From Brachionus rotundiformis (lineage: Eukaryota > Rotifera > Eurotatoria > Ploima > Brachionidae): a stretch of 64,000 nucleotides of DNA. Location: assembly GCA_016802295.1 (NCBI GenBank), contig JAESIW010000208.1, positions 479,433 through 543,432 of the forward strand, read 5' to 3'. Both the position numbers and the translations under genes were made by a program. This document shows, one piece after another, positions 22,301-35,500 of this stretch (positions within the stretch are counted from its first letter, which is position 1; every line of letters begins with the position of its first letter). The notes under the pieces are model-generated. The model saw only the letters and a program-made list of their open reading frames with translations, searched no databases and was not told the origin of the DNA.

Positions 22301-25300
22301 TGAGCCAGAATGTAGTCACAAACGATTATTGGGTTGTTATGACTCAATTTTCCAATCTGTCTACCATGTATTTTTACATTTTCTTTTGTCAAACGCCTAA
22401 AATAAAAATAAATTTAAAAAAAATTGTTTTTCCCAATCTTTGCTTATTAATATTTTATTTCAATTTATATTTTACCATTTGTAGAATAGAAAATCAATAT
22501 TTATATAAAGATATCATTTTATCAACTTCCAAAATTAAAGTTTACCAATCTAATTATGGCAAGGTCTAATGAGATTTTTTTAAATACTGTCTAGGTGCCA
22601 TGAGCCTTGAAGATGTTTAAAATTATAAATTAAAAGAAGGTCCAAAAAAAGTTGGTGAAAGTTATTAACTTTGCCAAAAAATAATTTTCACATTCTATCC
22701 AAAAATAATAAATTGGCGAAAAGATCAACAGTTTGGAAATGAATATTTTAATAATTTATTATACCTTTACTATATTTTATTAGTTTTGATAGATTTTATT
22801 TTTAATTTAGCTAATTACTTAAGTTTTGTACTTTTTTGATGCCTAATAAAGAAATTAATTAAAAAAAAATTAAGTTTTAAATTTTGATATTTTATTATTT
22901 AAATGTTAAATTACATTTTGCAATCAATTCAGCTAGATTGTTCAATGCCACTTTTAGATTTGTCAAAATTGTCGCTTATTCCATAACCAATTTTTATGTT
23001 TAAATGAAAATTATTATCTAATTAAAAGACAAATCGCTAATTGATTTTTAAACAGAAGGGAACTATTCTTGGCGCGAATGGTTCATTGCCTGATTTACCA
23101 ACTTTACAAAACTTCTGAATATTAGAAACCAGTAAAGTCGGTTTAAATTGCTTGACATTGATCATTACAAACTTAATTAGATCTTATTTTTAAAAATGAT
23201 AAAAACTTTGCTCATTTTTGATTTAATTAAATTTTAAAAAAGGAAGAAAAGAATATGTTTATTAAATTATTTCCCACAAATACAATTTAATATCTCTTAT
23301 TAAAAATATATTTCTATTGATTGATATCAAGATAAATTAATTAATAAATCGACACACTAAATAAAGTCTTATTGTATCCTGAAAGACTCTAATCCACTTT
23401 CTTAGCAAAAAAATAAGAAAAAACTTTTTATTATGTTTAAAATTTGTTTAATTATATTCATGGGAAATTTATACAAATTTACCAATGGTATATTTATGAA
23501 CCAAAATAGCTTACTTGAGTAAATATTTTATTTTTTCTTGGCAATCAGCTCTGGCGCGAATAAGCAATGGAAAGTGCTTGTAAGTGCTTAACCGCCAATT
23601 ATTGTACAAGTTGTATCTCATCTCGTAGGGAAACAGTTTCATCAAATTCCACAACTCGATGGCAAGGCACGGGTTCATTTGTGTCATTGACAAAGCGGGC
23701 AAAAATATTTCATTCAATAAGGTGTAAATTTGGTTGTAAAAGTCGAGCTCAGTTGAATCAAGCTGCTTTAGTATTTGACAAGAGTCCATTTTTTTTACCT
23801 CTTGTTCTTCGCCTGGATTTGGCGTAGACTCCTTGTGTCCATTGGTCATGGTGAACTTTTTCGAATCGAGAAAAGCAACACAGATACGAATTAATTTCGT
23901 AAACAGAATCGAGTCGTAGGCAAGGCTGGGACCTAGAGAAAGCAGTATGGGCAAGATAACGCCCATAAACTCTTGCAGTATCTCACTAGAAGACAATTCA
24001 GCATTTTTGGCATCGTTGAGCAGCTTTGACCGCATGTACTTGGACAACAAATTGTACTTTTTGTACATTTTATCCACAAACAAGCGGTCCAGTGACTTAC
24101 ATATTGACCTGGATTGGTCCACATGCAGCGCCAGATACCATTGTGGCAAATTTTCAATAAGTCTAATGGCATTGTTAAAATCTCCAATAGAAATTAAATT
24201 TTTTAATAAATTAATCTTTTGATTTTCGAGTTTTTTTGTTTCTTTGTAATCTTTGAGTTGTTGCTGAACATTAGATGAGACTTGAACACTGGTAATGTTA
24301 CCAGAAGACTTGGATGTTGGCGCGTCATCAAGCTGACTGGACACAGTTTCATTGCCAGTACTCTCGGACAGATTAATTGAAGTCAACTTTTTGGCATATT
24401 GCCTAGCAGCCTCGAACTCTTCTTTGTAGGATTTGGCTATTTGCTGCTCAGTAGGGTACAAATGGGGCAGCAGATCGTCCAAGTTGATGAGTCTATGCTT
24501 GACTAAGTAGGAGGTGACCAGGTATAAACTGTCCGAAGAGGGCTGATCATCGCTTTTCTGATTCATTTGATGCAATGACTGGTATTTGAATCCAATTATT
24601 TGGCAAATGGTGTCATCATCGGCTTTGTAATGCCTAAGCAGAGTCAGAAATGTATCGTACATTTGAGGATTATTCTCAAACGATTCCAAAATAATGTCCA
24701 GAACTCGATTGGGGTCCAGATTAAAGCAGCCGATTAGTGATTGAATGTTTTCAAGCAATTTGTGGTCAAGTGTTGACTGACCAAGTTCGGCTATTAGTTT
24801 ACTATAGCCCTCGGACTCCTCTCTTAATAAATTAAACTTTTGTTGCTTATAACTTTAAAAAATAAAAATTAATTAAACATTTTTTTTCAATTTAATTTTA
24901 ATTACAATAAACGAGTTTTGATTTTGATGTATTTTTGATTAAAGACTTCTTTTTTGGCAATGAGTTTTAGGCTTTCTAGGGTTTCGATCTCCAAGCGTTC
25001 CTTGAGCAAGTCGTCACCAACAATTGGCTGTTATTATACAAAGATAAATTGGTGCTCTGGCCAATTAGTGTTAATCGAAGCTTACTCGTATTGATTGTAG
25101 AAGAGCGTAGAATTTGTCGCGTTTGTCTATTGGGCTTGAGTCAATATCACTGTCACCTGAGCTGATTAGAACTTGTGCCTTGCTACTGGCCGCAAACGAA
25201 CCAATTTCAACATCTATTATTCATAAATTTTAATTAGATTAGATTCTTTTTAACAATGAGCCATTTGGAGAACGCCATTCACTGTCGAACACATCCAACC

Positions 25301-25727
25301 ATAAAAAGTGTTCTTTAAAAGAGCTGAGATTAGGCCTCAAAGTTTAATTGTAGATTTAAATTACCTTTAATTGAGCCTTAGATTAGCCTATTCTCCAAAT
25401 GATACACAAAGGTTTAATAATTACCGATCAAACTAATTACATCAACCAGTAGTGAGACAAAAGCTTTTCCATTTGATTCCTGGTAAAGAAAAGACAATTT
25501 TTTTTGCTGCTTGGGAAATTTTTATTTCAGTTTACTTTTTTCTCATTTAAAAAAGACAAGAGTTGTTCTTGCTTGAGGTGTCCATCGATTGACTTCCAAA
25601 TTGATTCAATTAATTGACTTTTTATCTCTATAAATAGAATAAAAATTAACATTTTTGATTTGGAAAAGGCTCTATTGGCTAGTACCGTCTTCTTTAAGCT
25701 GATCGGCGAGAATCATTTTAGTGTAAA
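19304..25727 (-). CDS. THOC2: THO complex subunit 2
   Basis: THOC2 is the large scaffold of the THO/TREX complex, which couples transcription to mRNA export in the nucleus. Eight exons join in phase: 25697-25727, 25536-25627, 25425-25479, 25086-25213, 24906-25027, 23515-24852, 21114-22396 and 19304-20751. They give about 1498 aa, close to the animal family length of roughly 1600. Family landmarks in order are LKERLEIETLESL, FYKQQKFNLLREESEGY, LLENIQSLIGCFNLDPNRV, RLTKENVK then GRQIGKLSH, DLLILQEIVQKMSGIE, FFLSRPMYSHHI, KTPNFSTIICYDRIFSDI and DYENFRHVCHKWHYKLTK. The last 250 residues are Ser/Lys/Glu-rich and disordered, as usual. The first exon of only ten codons is the least certain part, because the very N-terminus is poorly conserved. 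The 1.1-kb intron 22397-23514 holds no recognised element. Confidence 0.97.
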
Positions 25728-26361
25728 GAGCTTGTTTGTTTGGTTTAAATTAAATCAAGTAATTACACTTTATTTTTTCTATTTTCAAATTTATTTTTTG
25801 GTAGTAAGAGAGTTTATAATAATGAAAAATATGCGCTGTTTTTATTTTATATAGAATTTTGCAATATTAAAAATTTAGCTTGTTATTTTAATAATTTTAA
25901 ATTTTAATTATAATAGAGCAAATATAACTTAATTATAAGTTAATAGACAAAATAAAGCTTTTTATTATTTATAGACATTTTTTTAATAACTATTCGCTAT
26001 TAAATATAATTTAATTTGAATCTTGATTTTAATACTTGGTATTGTTTGATTAGAGCTTTGATACTTAAGTTAATTAGTAGTTCTTGCTGCGACATTCTAA
26101 TAAGAATGTCCTAGCCCATTACATTGTTTCAGCTTTGGCAATTTGTCCAATGTACCTTTGAAGACTTCGATGTGGATTTTACAACACTCTCAGGCAATAC
26201 ATTCTATTGTAGGATCACTCTGCTCAAAAAGAAAACATTTCGTGCTGTCACTGGACTGGCAAAATTGTTTCTCAAATCGGAGGGAAAGCTCTCCCTTTTC
26301 ATTTCCTCTTAATATTGATCCTTTCTCTTCTGATCTAGATAAACGGACTCGAGTTAGTTAA
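25728..26361. other. THOC2 5' flank; one unassigned open frame
   Basis: Overlapping plus-strand frames at 26124-26312 and 26143-26361 have slightly higher GC but no recognisable domain. The sequence stops at the Tc1 element boundary, so it could be a transposon scrap or an exon of an unknown gene. Confidence 0.35.
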
Positions 26362-27560
26362 TACAGTATGTTGCAAAAGTTTAGAAATTGGTTATTTTAT
26401 TTATCTTAAATTTTTTACTTGTTGTATTTTACGAAAAATTGAGTACAAAAGAAAAAAAATATAAGCACTAATTTGTAGAATTTTTTTTTCTCTACAATTT
26501 GATATATGCCACTCGGAATAAAAATATCGGAATAACTTTTAAATATTTATAATGAAAAAACTTCCTCTAAATATAAAAAATAAAAGTCGGTAAAAAAGTT
26601 TAGAAATTCGGGTAAACCTAAAGTTTTAGCAGCCATTGCTACCTTTTTTCACACCTTAATGATTAATTCTTAAATAGCTTCTAATTTCGATTAAATTGTG
26701 CTTTAAAACCTTTTAAAACTTAAAATAAATACTCTCCAACTACTTAGGTCCTTTCAAAATAACTTAGCCAAAAAATCTTAATTTTGCCAAAAAATTACCA
26801 AAAAATGGGTGAAAATAACGTCTCTAGCCCACTAAAATGGCAGATCGTTGGTCTGCTAAAAAGTGGAGATAAAAAGCAAAATGAGATAGCCAACATGTTA
26901 GGAGTATCTCCAAAATGTGTTTCTTCAACTAAAAAACGATATGAAGAGACTGGTACTGTGTCTGATCGAAACCGTTCTGGTAGACCTCGAAAGTTGACTT
27001 TTAGGGATGAAAATTATTTTTAGAGAGATAAGAAAAGACCCTACATCTAGCTATCAAAAACTCGCCACTGATTTTAATTCTAAGACTCAAGGGGTTAGGA
27101 TAAGTAATTCTACTGTAATGAGATTTCTCAAAAAAAAAGGTTTAGAGTCCCGTACAGCGGTCAGAAAACCCCTTTTAAACATAAAAGATAGACAAAAAAG
27201 ATATTAGTGGTGTAAACAGAGACTTAATTGGACAATTAATAATTGGTCCAGAATTATCTTCAGTGACGAGTCCAATTTTAAGGTCTTCAATCGTAAGTCA
27301 AGAGTAATCATAAAAAGGCTTAAAAATGAAAAGTTTCATCCGAAATTCTGTATACCAAGGTTACAAAACGGTAGAGGGTGAGCTGGTATCTGGGGATGCA
27401 TTTCCTACAAAGGATGCATTTCCTGAAAATGATTTTCAGCATTTAATAATCCAGAGGTATTTTTGTGGCGCGTTCCTGTACTTTTTCTAATGAATTCGAA
27501 TCCATCTTTACAGTCATGGACAAAATTCTACATAAACCAATTATTCGATTATTCGACTAT
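26362..27560 (+). mobile_element. Tc1-like transposon relic, right end lost
   Basis: The left end is TA followed by CAGTATGTTGCAAAAG. The segment AAAAGTTTAGAAATT occurs at about 26376 and again at about 26595, like the internal direct repeats of Tc1-type inverted repeats. From the ATG at 26805, a paired helix-turn-helix region reads MLGVSPKCVSSTKKRYEETG, followed by a linker GRPRKL. After a frame change come SYQKLATDF and FLKKKGLESR, then in a decayed part IIFSDESNFKVF, the DDE region with its second Asp. Stops and frame changes are frequent, and no matching right inverted repeat was found before 28250. Confidence 0.85.
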
Positions 27561-27589
27561 TTCCTTTTTTTGTTAATTTTACATAAGCA

Positions 27590-27665
27590 CACTGAGAGTA
27601 ATGCGGGGTCCGGGCGGAGCCCTCGTTTAGGGATTCGGGTTGATTTTAATACAGAGTTCTTATTT
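27590..27665. other. GC-rich island of unknown origin
   Basis: In otherwise AT-rich DNA, about 45 bp around 27600-27645 (GCGGGGTCCGGGCGGAGCCC and CGTTTAGGGATTCGGG) is strongly GC-rich. It directly follows the broken end of the Tc1 relic. It is probably part of a different repeat family, a SINE or another small element, but no boundaries are visible. Confidence 0.4.
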
Positions 27666-28250
27666 TTTTTATCTTAGTTAAAAAGGGGTTAGGGTTAAAA
27701 AATTACAATTCATTAATAGATTCAAATAAAGTAATTAAGCTTAAATGTAAAACTCTCTCGGATTGCTTAATAGGTACTCAAAAATCCACATTTTTAAGGA
27801 AGAATCAAATCACTCTGTATGAAAATTTAAAAAAACAAATTAGTCAGGAAAAAACTTCATTTTTTGCTTTTTAACTCTCAAATTTATTAGATTATCTAGT
27901 TATAATTATTATTCTTTTAAGAATTTAAATTTGATTAATTAATAAAGAAAAATTTCTTTTTTTTGGTTCAATTATTCAAGAATTCAATCAATCATTTTCA
28001 CTGACCAAATACAAATAAAATTCTTGTTTGGTTCCCTTTATCAAATTCAGAGCATATTGTACGAAAATTGTTAATTTAGCTTTTTTTAAAATAAAAATAA
28101 AAATTTATTTAATAAATTCCAATGATGATGTAATATTTTTAAAAATTTTAAGGATTATTCTAAAATTGTTATCATAAATAGAAGTCATTCAAAGAATTAA
28201 GAATAGAAATAAGAAATTAATACAAAAATAAATTTTTATTAAAAAATAAA
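27666..28250. other. 5' flank of the Crinkler-like copy, nothing else seen
   Basis: AT-rich. No core promoter motif can be separated from the background. Confidence 0.5.
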
Positions 28251-30682
28251 ATGGAAAGTCTTGGGTCCGATTTGGAACTTGATGTAAAGAAGCTTATCAT
28301 TTTATCATTAAATAAAAGCAGTCAGTTGGAAGAATTCGATTGCCGCTTGGTATTTTACAAAGATGAAAATGGCCAAATTAATTTGGCTCTTAAAGGTTTT
28401 TGAAAATACAAAAAAAAATTTAGTTTTATCTGTTTTTGTTTAATAGAAGGTGACAGAAAAAAATTTGTTTTCCCGGTTAATAAAATATACAGATTTATAG
28501 AAAAACTAATTTATGCTGATACAAATAACGAACTGCTAAAAATCTCATTAAATACAGCTGAAGGTATTTTAATTTTTCTAAAAAATAAAAAGTAAAAATA
28601 TCTAAATCTAGATACTTCAAGTTTAATAAATTGGTATGAAGCTAATACAGAAGAAAATAAGTCAAACACTGAGATGAAATGTTCTTTAAAACCAAAAGAA
28701 TTAATGAATGAATTGATTGAAGAGTCCATGAAAATCAAAATTATGAAAAATCCGTCTCTAGAAGTAAACTCATGCCAGTATTTGGCACAAACAATAAAAA
28801 AGTACATCCAGACTGGAAGTGGGCTTTGCTATAAAGGTCTATATGCTAGTTTATGCCATTCAATGGGTTTTGGCAAGACAAAGGCTTGCAGAGAATTGGT
28901 GAACGAAAATTTTTACGTGGTTTACTGTGATTTTTCAGATGGTCGCTATCAACCATACTCTCTGACTAATTTTTTTAAAAGTCAACACAGCAGTGAATGC
29001 CGTGTAAGGCATTTTATAAGCTATTTCAATTTGTTTATTAAATTGGCAATGGAAGAAAAGCTAGAATGCCAAGAGTTCTTTGAAAAGTATTCACAAAAAA
29101 ACAACGAAGATCTTTACAAACTAATGGAAAACCAAATAGATCAAACAGATTATTATTCTAACATTACATATTATTCAGGCTCGAAACCATTGGTTTTTAT
29201 ATTTGACCAGAGTGCAGAACTTTTGGTAGAAAGTTGGCGTTCAGAAAGCAGTTATGCTATTCTAAAGAAGATAATTTCTCGGCTAAAAGGGAACACATTT
29301 GTACTCTTGGTAGACCCAATTGTAGATTTTGAAAAAATCGAGTTGCCCAAAAAGCCCGACCCCTCAGCTAGAATTGCACCTGAGCCAGAAGGTTTATTTA
29401 TTTGTTTGCCACATTTAGCCATATTGAAAATGTCTATGATGCAATAAAATTTGAGAATATATGCTGTTTTGGTAGAGTCCTTTGGGGAGCTTTGATGCTG
29501 ACCAAAAAGAGAAATTATCAAAAGTTTAAACGAATTGAGACAGAAGATTTGGTTAGATATGCCATTTCCATGATGATGGATGAATCAAAGTACAAGAAAG
29601 AAAAGCTAAGTGATTGCGAGTCTTTTGCTGTAGTAAGTAGCAGAATTGGAACAATAAGTCCTAGACACACCATTTATAAACAAGAATTGGTCAAAAACTT
29701 CATGGCAACTTGTACTTATGTGAATGTTAGACAAAGCATTTTAGAAATTGGGTATCCATCTGAGCCAGTGTTGGCCTTAGCTGCAACTTATCTCATGCAC
29801 CGATTCGATTTGGAGAATATTGTGGATTTTTTAATCGATAAAGTAAAAACTCTGTGGATACCATCCGATGATAAGGCTGAAACAATTGTAAAGCTCATAT
29901 TAATTCAAACTATTGATCGAGTTGTGTTTAAAAATCGATGGTTTAATGACTCCATTTCATACCTAGGCGTGACCAGAGTGGGCCAATTTTTACAGGAATT
30001 GTTTGGCAAATGCGAAAATCAGTGTGGCAGCATTGAAAATGAATGGAAGTGCGAAAATGATGCACATGATTCAGATTTTGTTTGTCCCATCAAACTTATA
30101 AATGAACAAGTGACTGATTCTAATCTACTGCTAAACGGCTTGGTAAATTTTAACCACTTTAGTATTCAAAAGAACATATCTGATAAGATAAGTCTTAAAT
30201 CTCTGCTCAAAAGGTGTCAAGCTGTCCATTTGGAGACAGGACGCTTTGGAGTCGAACTCGTAATTCCAGTTTGTTTCGACTCTAATAGCTTCAACTCACT
30301 AAGCGCTATCATGGTAAAAGTAAGACTTTCAAATGAACCAGTAAAGCCTAATTACACAGATGCAATTGGAAATTTTTCTTTGAATATCTTCAGTGATTTT
30401 GATGTGAGCAAAAGTTATCTAATGATGTATGTGCAACTTGGTCAGTCTTCATTAAGGCCAGAGTCAATCGAAATTGTTCAAACAGAGACACCAAGACAAG
30501 AAATTAATTCTAAATGTGCCATCTTGTACTCAGAAGGTCTTTCCCATAAAGTTTTTCCAAATTTACGTAAAGAATTAATAGAAAAACTAAACGAATTTAA
30601 AATTTTGAGACAAGATTTCTTTGAGACCCTAATTGATCAGCAAATTCATCATTTAATACTCAATAAACAGTTAACTGATTGA
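28251..30682 (+). pseudogene. Crinkler-like NTPase plus nuclease-fold gene, frameshifted copy
   Basis: Three exons are visible: 28251-28395, 28447-28563 and 28612-30682. Exon order, intron phases and the 117-bp second exon match the paralogue at 36064-38585. The P-loop reads CHSMGFGKTKACREL; the Walker B-like strand reads KPLVFIFDQSAELL, with Gln where the paralogue has Glu. The reading frame changes once, in 29391-29402: the first frame runs to a stop at 29447 and homology continues in another frame from about 29393. Near the C-terminus the segment aligned to the nuclease motif reads GVELVIPV...IMVKVR, so the expected Asp is Glu and QxK is KVR. This copy has probably lost nuclease function and perhaps all function. 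A one- or two-base sequencing error at the shift is the alternative. Confidence 0.8.
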
Positions 30683-31261
30683 ATTAAAAATAATTAATCA
30701 TTTAAATAAAATATTTAAATAATGTTTTTTTTAAATGGTGTTAATGTAATTATTTACTTTTTTATTGATTTGAAGACTCTTCAGCATTGATTTACCAGTC
30801 TATTAAGTAATAAAACCGAGTCACCAAGTCCAAATTTAAAAAAATACATCCTATTGAAGAACAAATACTTTATTTTAATTAAGGCTTTATAAACATCAAA
30901 AGTATAAGTCGCAGAATTTTAAGTCTACCTCGATCAAAGATTGCTCCCTCATATAAGGTCTAACATTCGTTTAAATTAAAATAAAATTGTTCTTTGTATA
31001 CCCACAAATTCCAAGTATCCTTCCATTTTATAACAATAAAAAAAGTAATTCAAAAATATTTAGAAACAAAAATAAAAGTTTTGAGTGTGACCAAATTTCT
31101 CAATTTTTTTTCCATTTTGTTAACCATGGTTCCAATTTTTTCCACCTTATTTCTTAAAGAGTATATTTTTTGTCAGTAGATTTTTTTTTTCATAATAATA
31201 GATAAAATAGTTAATTAAAGGAGATTAAAGTTTTTAATAGAGGAATTTGATTTTGTAAATA
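30683..31261. other. Intergenic, nothing recognised
   Basis: 3' flank of the Crinkler-like copy. The only open frame (30994-31179) is low complexity. Confidence 0.5.
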
Positions 31262-31394
31262 GCGAACCAGAGTTGCCTTTGAGAGCTGAAGTAGAGCGCA
31301 TATTAAATCCGGATTTAGCTTTGAGTCAAGCTATCATAAAAAAGAGGCTTGATGAGCTTGATGAACAAAAACAAATCAATAGGTACTGATTACA
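31262..31394 (+). other. Orphan exon-like open segment
   Basis: After an acceptor-like TTTTTAATAG, an open stretch of about 43 codons reads EFDFVNSEPELPLRAEVERI, then a helical Lys/Glu/Asp/Leu-rich part ending KKRLDELDEQKQINR, and stops at a donor-like GTACTG. Codon use looks protein-like. No partner exon was found upstream or downstream, and DIPK1 exon 1 does not need it. It could be a remnant or an exon of an unrecognised gene. Confidence 0.4.
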
Positions 31395-31439
31395 TTCATT
31401 CATATGTACTTAGTGAATGTAGTGATGTATTATGTGAAC

Positions 31440-32060
31440 CGTTGTCTTAATTTTTCAAATTATAATACGAGTCTAGTATGATACCAGCATGTTGGAAAAG
31501 AGCTAATGTTTCTCCAGTATACAAGAAGAAAGGTAATAAAATAAATTCAGAAAACTGCCGCCCAATATCGCCTAATAAAAATAACGGAAAATCTAATAAG
31601 GGATGAAATGATAAAGCATTTATTGGAACACAATTTAATGTCGGTGTATCAACATGGATATCATCACTGAGGCATTGAATAGAGAATTCAGCGTTGTGGT
31701 AGTTTTTAAGATCAAGCTAAAGAGTTATGGATTTAAGGGTAAGCTTTTGGAGTGGCTAGAAAATTTTCTACAAAATAGAAAACAGAGAGGTCAGTATGAA
31801 TCTGATTGGGTTGATGTGCTAATTCCTTTACTTTTTTTGATCTTTATAAATGATTTTCCAGAGATAGTAAGTCACTTTTGTAAGCTGTTTGCGGATGACA
31901 GCAAATTGATTAGTGTCATTAGAAATACTGGTGATCCAATGCTAATTTAAGATGACATTGATAAGATGGTTGAGTGGTCTAAGCGCTGGAGTATGGAGTT
32001 CAATGAGTTCAAATGTAAAGTAATGCATATCGGCAACTTAAAGATTGCCAGGCAAGAAAT
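31440..32060 (+). mobile_element. LINE (CR1/Jockey-type) reverse-transcriptase relic
   Basis: Frames with stops spell IPACWKRANVSPVYKKKGN, NCRPIS, IRDEMIKHLLEHNLMSVYQH, SYGFKGKLLEWLENFLQNR, then SDWVDV...LIFINDF, LFADDSKL (the catalytic box) and WSMEFNEFKCKVMHIG. This is the canonical order of reverse-transcriptase blocks. The element is truncated at both ends and dead. Confidence 0.9.
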
Positions 32061-32586
32061 CTCAATCTTAGTGCAATCTTTGATGCACACTTAACAGTAA
32101 TGCAAAAAGTTTAGATCTAGTTGTCTTTTTCAAATGTTTATTTAGAAAAACTTAATAAATTTTATCATTTTTTTAGATGTCTTAACTAAAATTAATTTTT
32201 AATTAAGTTAACATTTTTCTTCTAATTAATATAATAAGCATTATAATCACATTTGACGCTTAGTCGAAAAATTGAAAGAAATTGAATAATATAAAATTAT
32301 CAATCAATAAAATTTTCAATAAAAATAAGTCTTTTCAATAAGTATTTTTTACGACTTTGTTCAACACTGGTTAAGACGAATGTCATTTCTGATTAAAGCC
32401 TATTAATGAGAATTTAACTTTCTAAATATTCTATTTGTTTTAACTCATAAACTAATTATTTTTTAACTTAATTTTTTAAAATAAAATATCAAATAAACAT
32501 AAAAATATGCAAAAATATATCTAGAATAATTTATTAAAATTTTCTAATTATTTTTAAAAAAAATTTTCATCTTATAGTTTTCAAAG
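32061..32586. other. 5' flank of the DIPK1-like gene
   Basis: AT-rich; no gene or clear motif seen. Confidence 0.5.
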
Positions 32587-35500
32587 ATGATTTTGAATGA
32601 GGGCACTATTCACAAATTACGGGATAAACGGCACATGATCGAAGAAGAAGCCTGTCTAATTAGCGACATTTCATCTGAATCGGACACAGAGCCTTTTAAA
32701 AAATATAAAAAAAAATTATATAAAATATCAACTAAACAAAATACAGAACAAGGTCCCAATATTACCGAGATTTCCCTAGAATTTTTCACCAAATTGTTCA
32801 TAATTTTGTCCCTAACTAGCACTGCTCTATTAATATGGATATTCTGGGTTGACTCGTCACCATCTTATGATTCCAAAGGTGGACTTATCACTGTAAACAA
32901 ATGTGACGGAACCAACTGCCAAAAACAAACAGTATTTTTTAAATCAAAAAATCTTAAACTTAAACTTGATTTTAAGTGTGATAGAGTAAAGAGTTTCCAA
33001 TTAACAGGTAATTTATGCATGGACCTATGTTACAGTAATACCCTCGAATTACCAAAATGTTCAAACCACTTGTCCTTTTTTTCCAACTCTAGCTACCAAT
33101 ATTACTCAATTCAAAAGTCTGATAAAAATTTTATCTGTTTGCCGAGCATCGAAGCCAACAATGATGACCAAGTAAAAGATGGTATGGCAATGGACGATTT
33201 TCGTGTGCTTGTATATAACAAAATTTTAGCCAATATAAACGAACCAAACATAGTGGAGAGAATTGTGGATAGAATTTTTTTATTCACTGATGTCAATCAT
33301 GATTTTAAAGTAGATAATTAATTTAATTTGTTCTCTTTTATAAAAAATAAGTTTAGCTTAGTTATGCTGAAGCTCAAACCCTCTGGTCAATGCTAAATCA
33401 AAAGCATTCATATTATATTCTAACCATGATGGGAAAATCTTATGTTCCTCAAGTACTAGATTTCTGTGGCTCTGTTTTACAAATTGAAGAAATTAAAAAT
33501 CATTTATATGAGTCTAATAATTATTGTAAGTAGTAGAATATATTTTTACTTTCTTAATAAATAATTATAATCTAAAATAATAATCAAAATTTGGCATCAT
33601 TTTATAAAGTTAATCAAATGTAATTAGATATTTAGAGGTATTTGGAAAAGTTTATTTAATATATTTTGGCGATCTGTACATCCATTTTTACATTATTTTC
33701 TCGAAACGATTGATGACAGCAATAATTAATTTAGTTCAGACCATCGGCTCTTTGGAAATTATCTATATCTTCTTGGAAATTTCCTTTTTTGGTTATTTTT
33801 TTAAATCTCAAAGGATTTCTGACTTTATGGTATTTTTTTGTTTGTTTATTAATGAAATATCACCAAGATATTGAGATTTTCAATCCAATCTTTATGGATT
33901 CCAAAATAGATGCCTACTTCATTTATTCGATCAAAAGTTTTTTTAGTTTTTTTATTATTATAAAAAAATTTTTCTTATATTTATCTAGATTTTCATTAAT
34001 TGTCACATCAAGTATTTTAAGTATTTTTGTTTCGAAAAAAGTATTATCTATTATCTATGGGAAATAGCAGCGAAGTAATCAAGTGATAATCAAAAGATTT
34101 GGTAATGAGATGTCGTGTCCAAATTGAAAAATAATTGCCATTTTTTAACTAAAAAATAAAACAAATAGATTAATTTTGTTAATTAAATAAATGAAAATTT
34201 CAATTTATTCCTAAATTATCACAAAAATAAAATTGATAAATAAATATTTGGAATTTTTTGTTTTTTTTGTGAGTAAAAAATGGTACAATTTATTAAATTT
34301 GGACATGACATCTGTGAACCAGATAGCACTTTCTGGGAAACAAAATTACTTGGTCATTCAATTAAGGAAAATTTAAATGAGTTAGAGATTATGTTTTTTA
34401 ATTTTTCTTTTTTTTAGAAAAATACATTATTAAAGTTAATTGATATCATTTATCTAATAATCTTAAATCAAATTAATCAATGGGTTGAAAATTTATTTAA
34501 TTATGTAGTTTCTTATTTTAAAAGTTAATTTCTTATATTTTTAAAATTAAATTTAAGAATATATTATAAACAATTTTCAGAGCTAGATGTATCCTTCCGT
34601 GTAAAAAGTTTAATTAGCTATTCATTTAGGAGACAATGCATTTCTGTAATAAAAACTTGCCGAACTGATCTCTTCAGGGTTTTGGTATTAGTCAATGTCA
34701 ACTGTTCGTGTTTCTGTCTAAAAATCTATCTTTGTCTATTTGGTAACCAGCATAGTTACCTTAAATTGGTCACTTGGAACTTTTATTTTTGAGCGTTATT
34801 TTTAACTAATTGTAAAAATAATTAATGAATTTATTTTTGTATTTTTAAATATTTAAACTATTAATTTTATTAAAAATTTTAATTATATAAATTTAATCAA
34901 TCTTTTTTTAGCTTTGTTGAAATCAGTATTCTTGAATAACAACAATTGGATACAAATTAGGACAGAACACAAGCTTAAGATTGCTTTGGGCATTTTAGAG
35001 TTTTTTCTGGACGCAGTTTCCCATAATCCGAACAATGACTTTGGACCTGAGTCAATTTATTTGTGTTCATCAATTGAATCGAGCTTCGGCTTTACTTTCA
35101 TAAACGAAGCCAAGTTAATCAAGTATGATTACATTTTTAGTGGAAGTGAATTGGAGAATAGACTAAGTGACAGAGAATGTTCTTCTGATGCAGACTGTTT
35201 TTTTACAGATCAATGCACCGCTGCGTGCAATTTAAACACACACAAATGCACCTATCAGTTAAATGCGCTTCAAATTGGAACTTTTTGCCAATTTTTCCAA
35301 CAATTTATAGACTCAAACGATAAGCTAAAAGCAGAATTTGACACTCTGATAAAAAAATGCCTAACACTGAAGCCATTCTATCTTTTTGGTGAAGAAGGAG
35401 GTTATGATGGGAACATTCCATTGGAATTAGATGAAAAAATGGCATTTTTAAACAAGCGAGCCTATTGGAACGCTTCGATGGAATACAATTTGTTGGCCAA

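Noticed and set aside
27672..27692. Telomere-like GGGGTTAGGGTT
   Set aside because: Fewer than two units; no array, and the position is interior.
29392..29418. A 27-bp GT-AG intron to explain the frame change in the plus Crinkler-like copy
   Set aside because: Length is a multiple of three, so it would not restore the second frame, and it is shorter than any intron here.
33789..34067. A 92-codon frame in the second DIPK1 intron
   Set aside because: Low-complexity Phe/Ile/Ser-rich translation of AT-rich DNA; no domain, and not needed by the splice phases.
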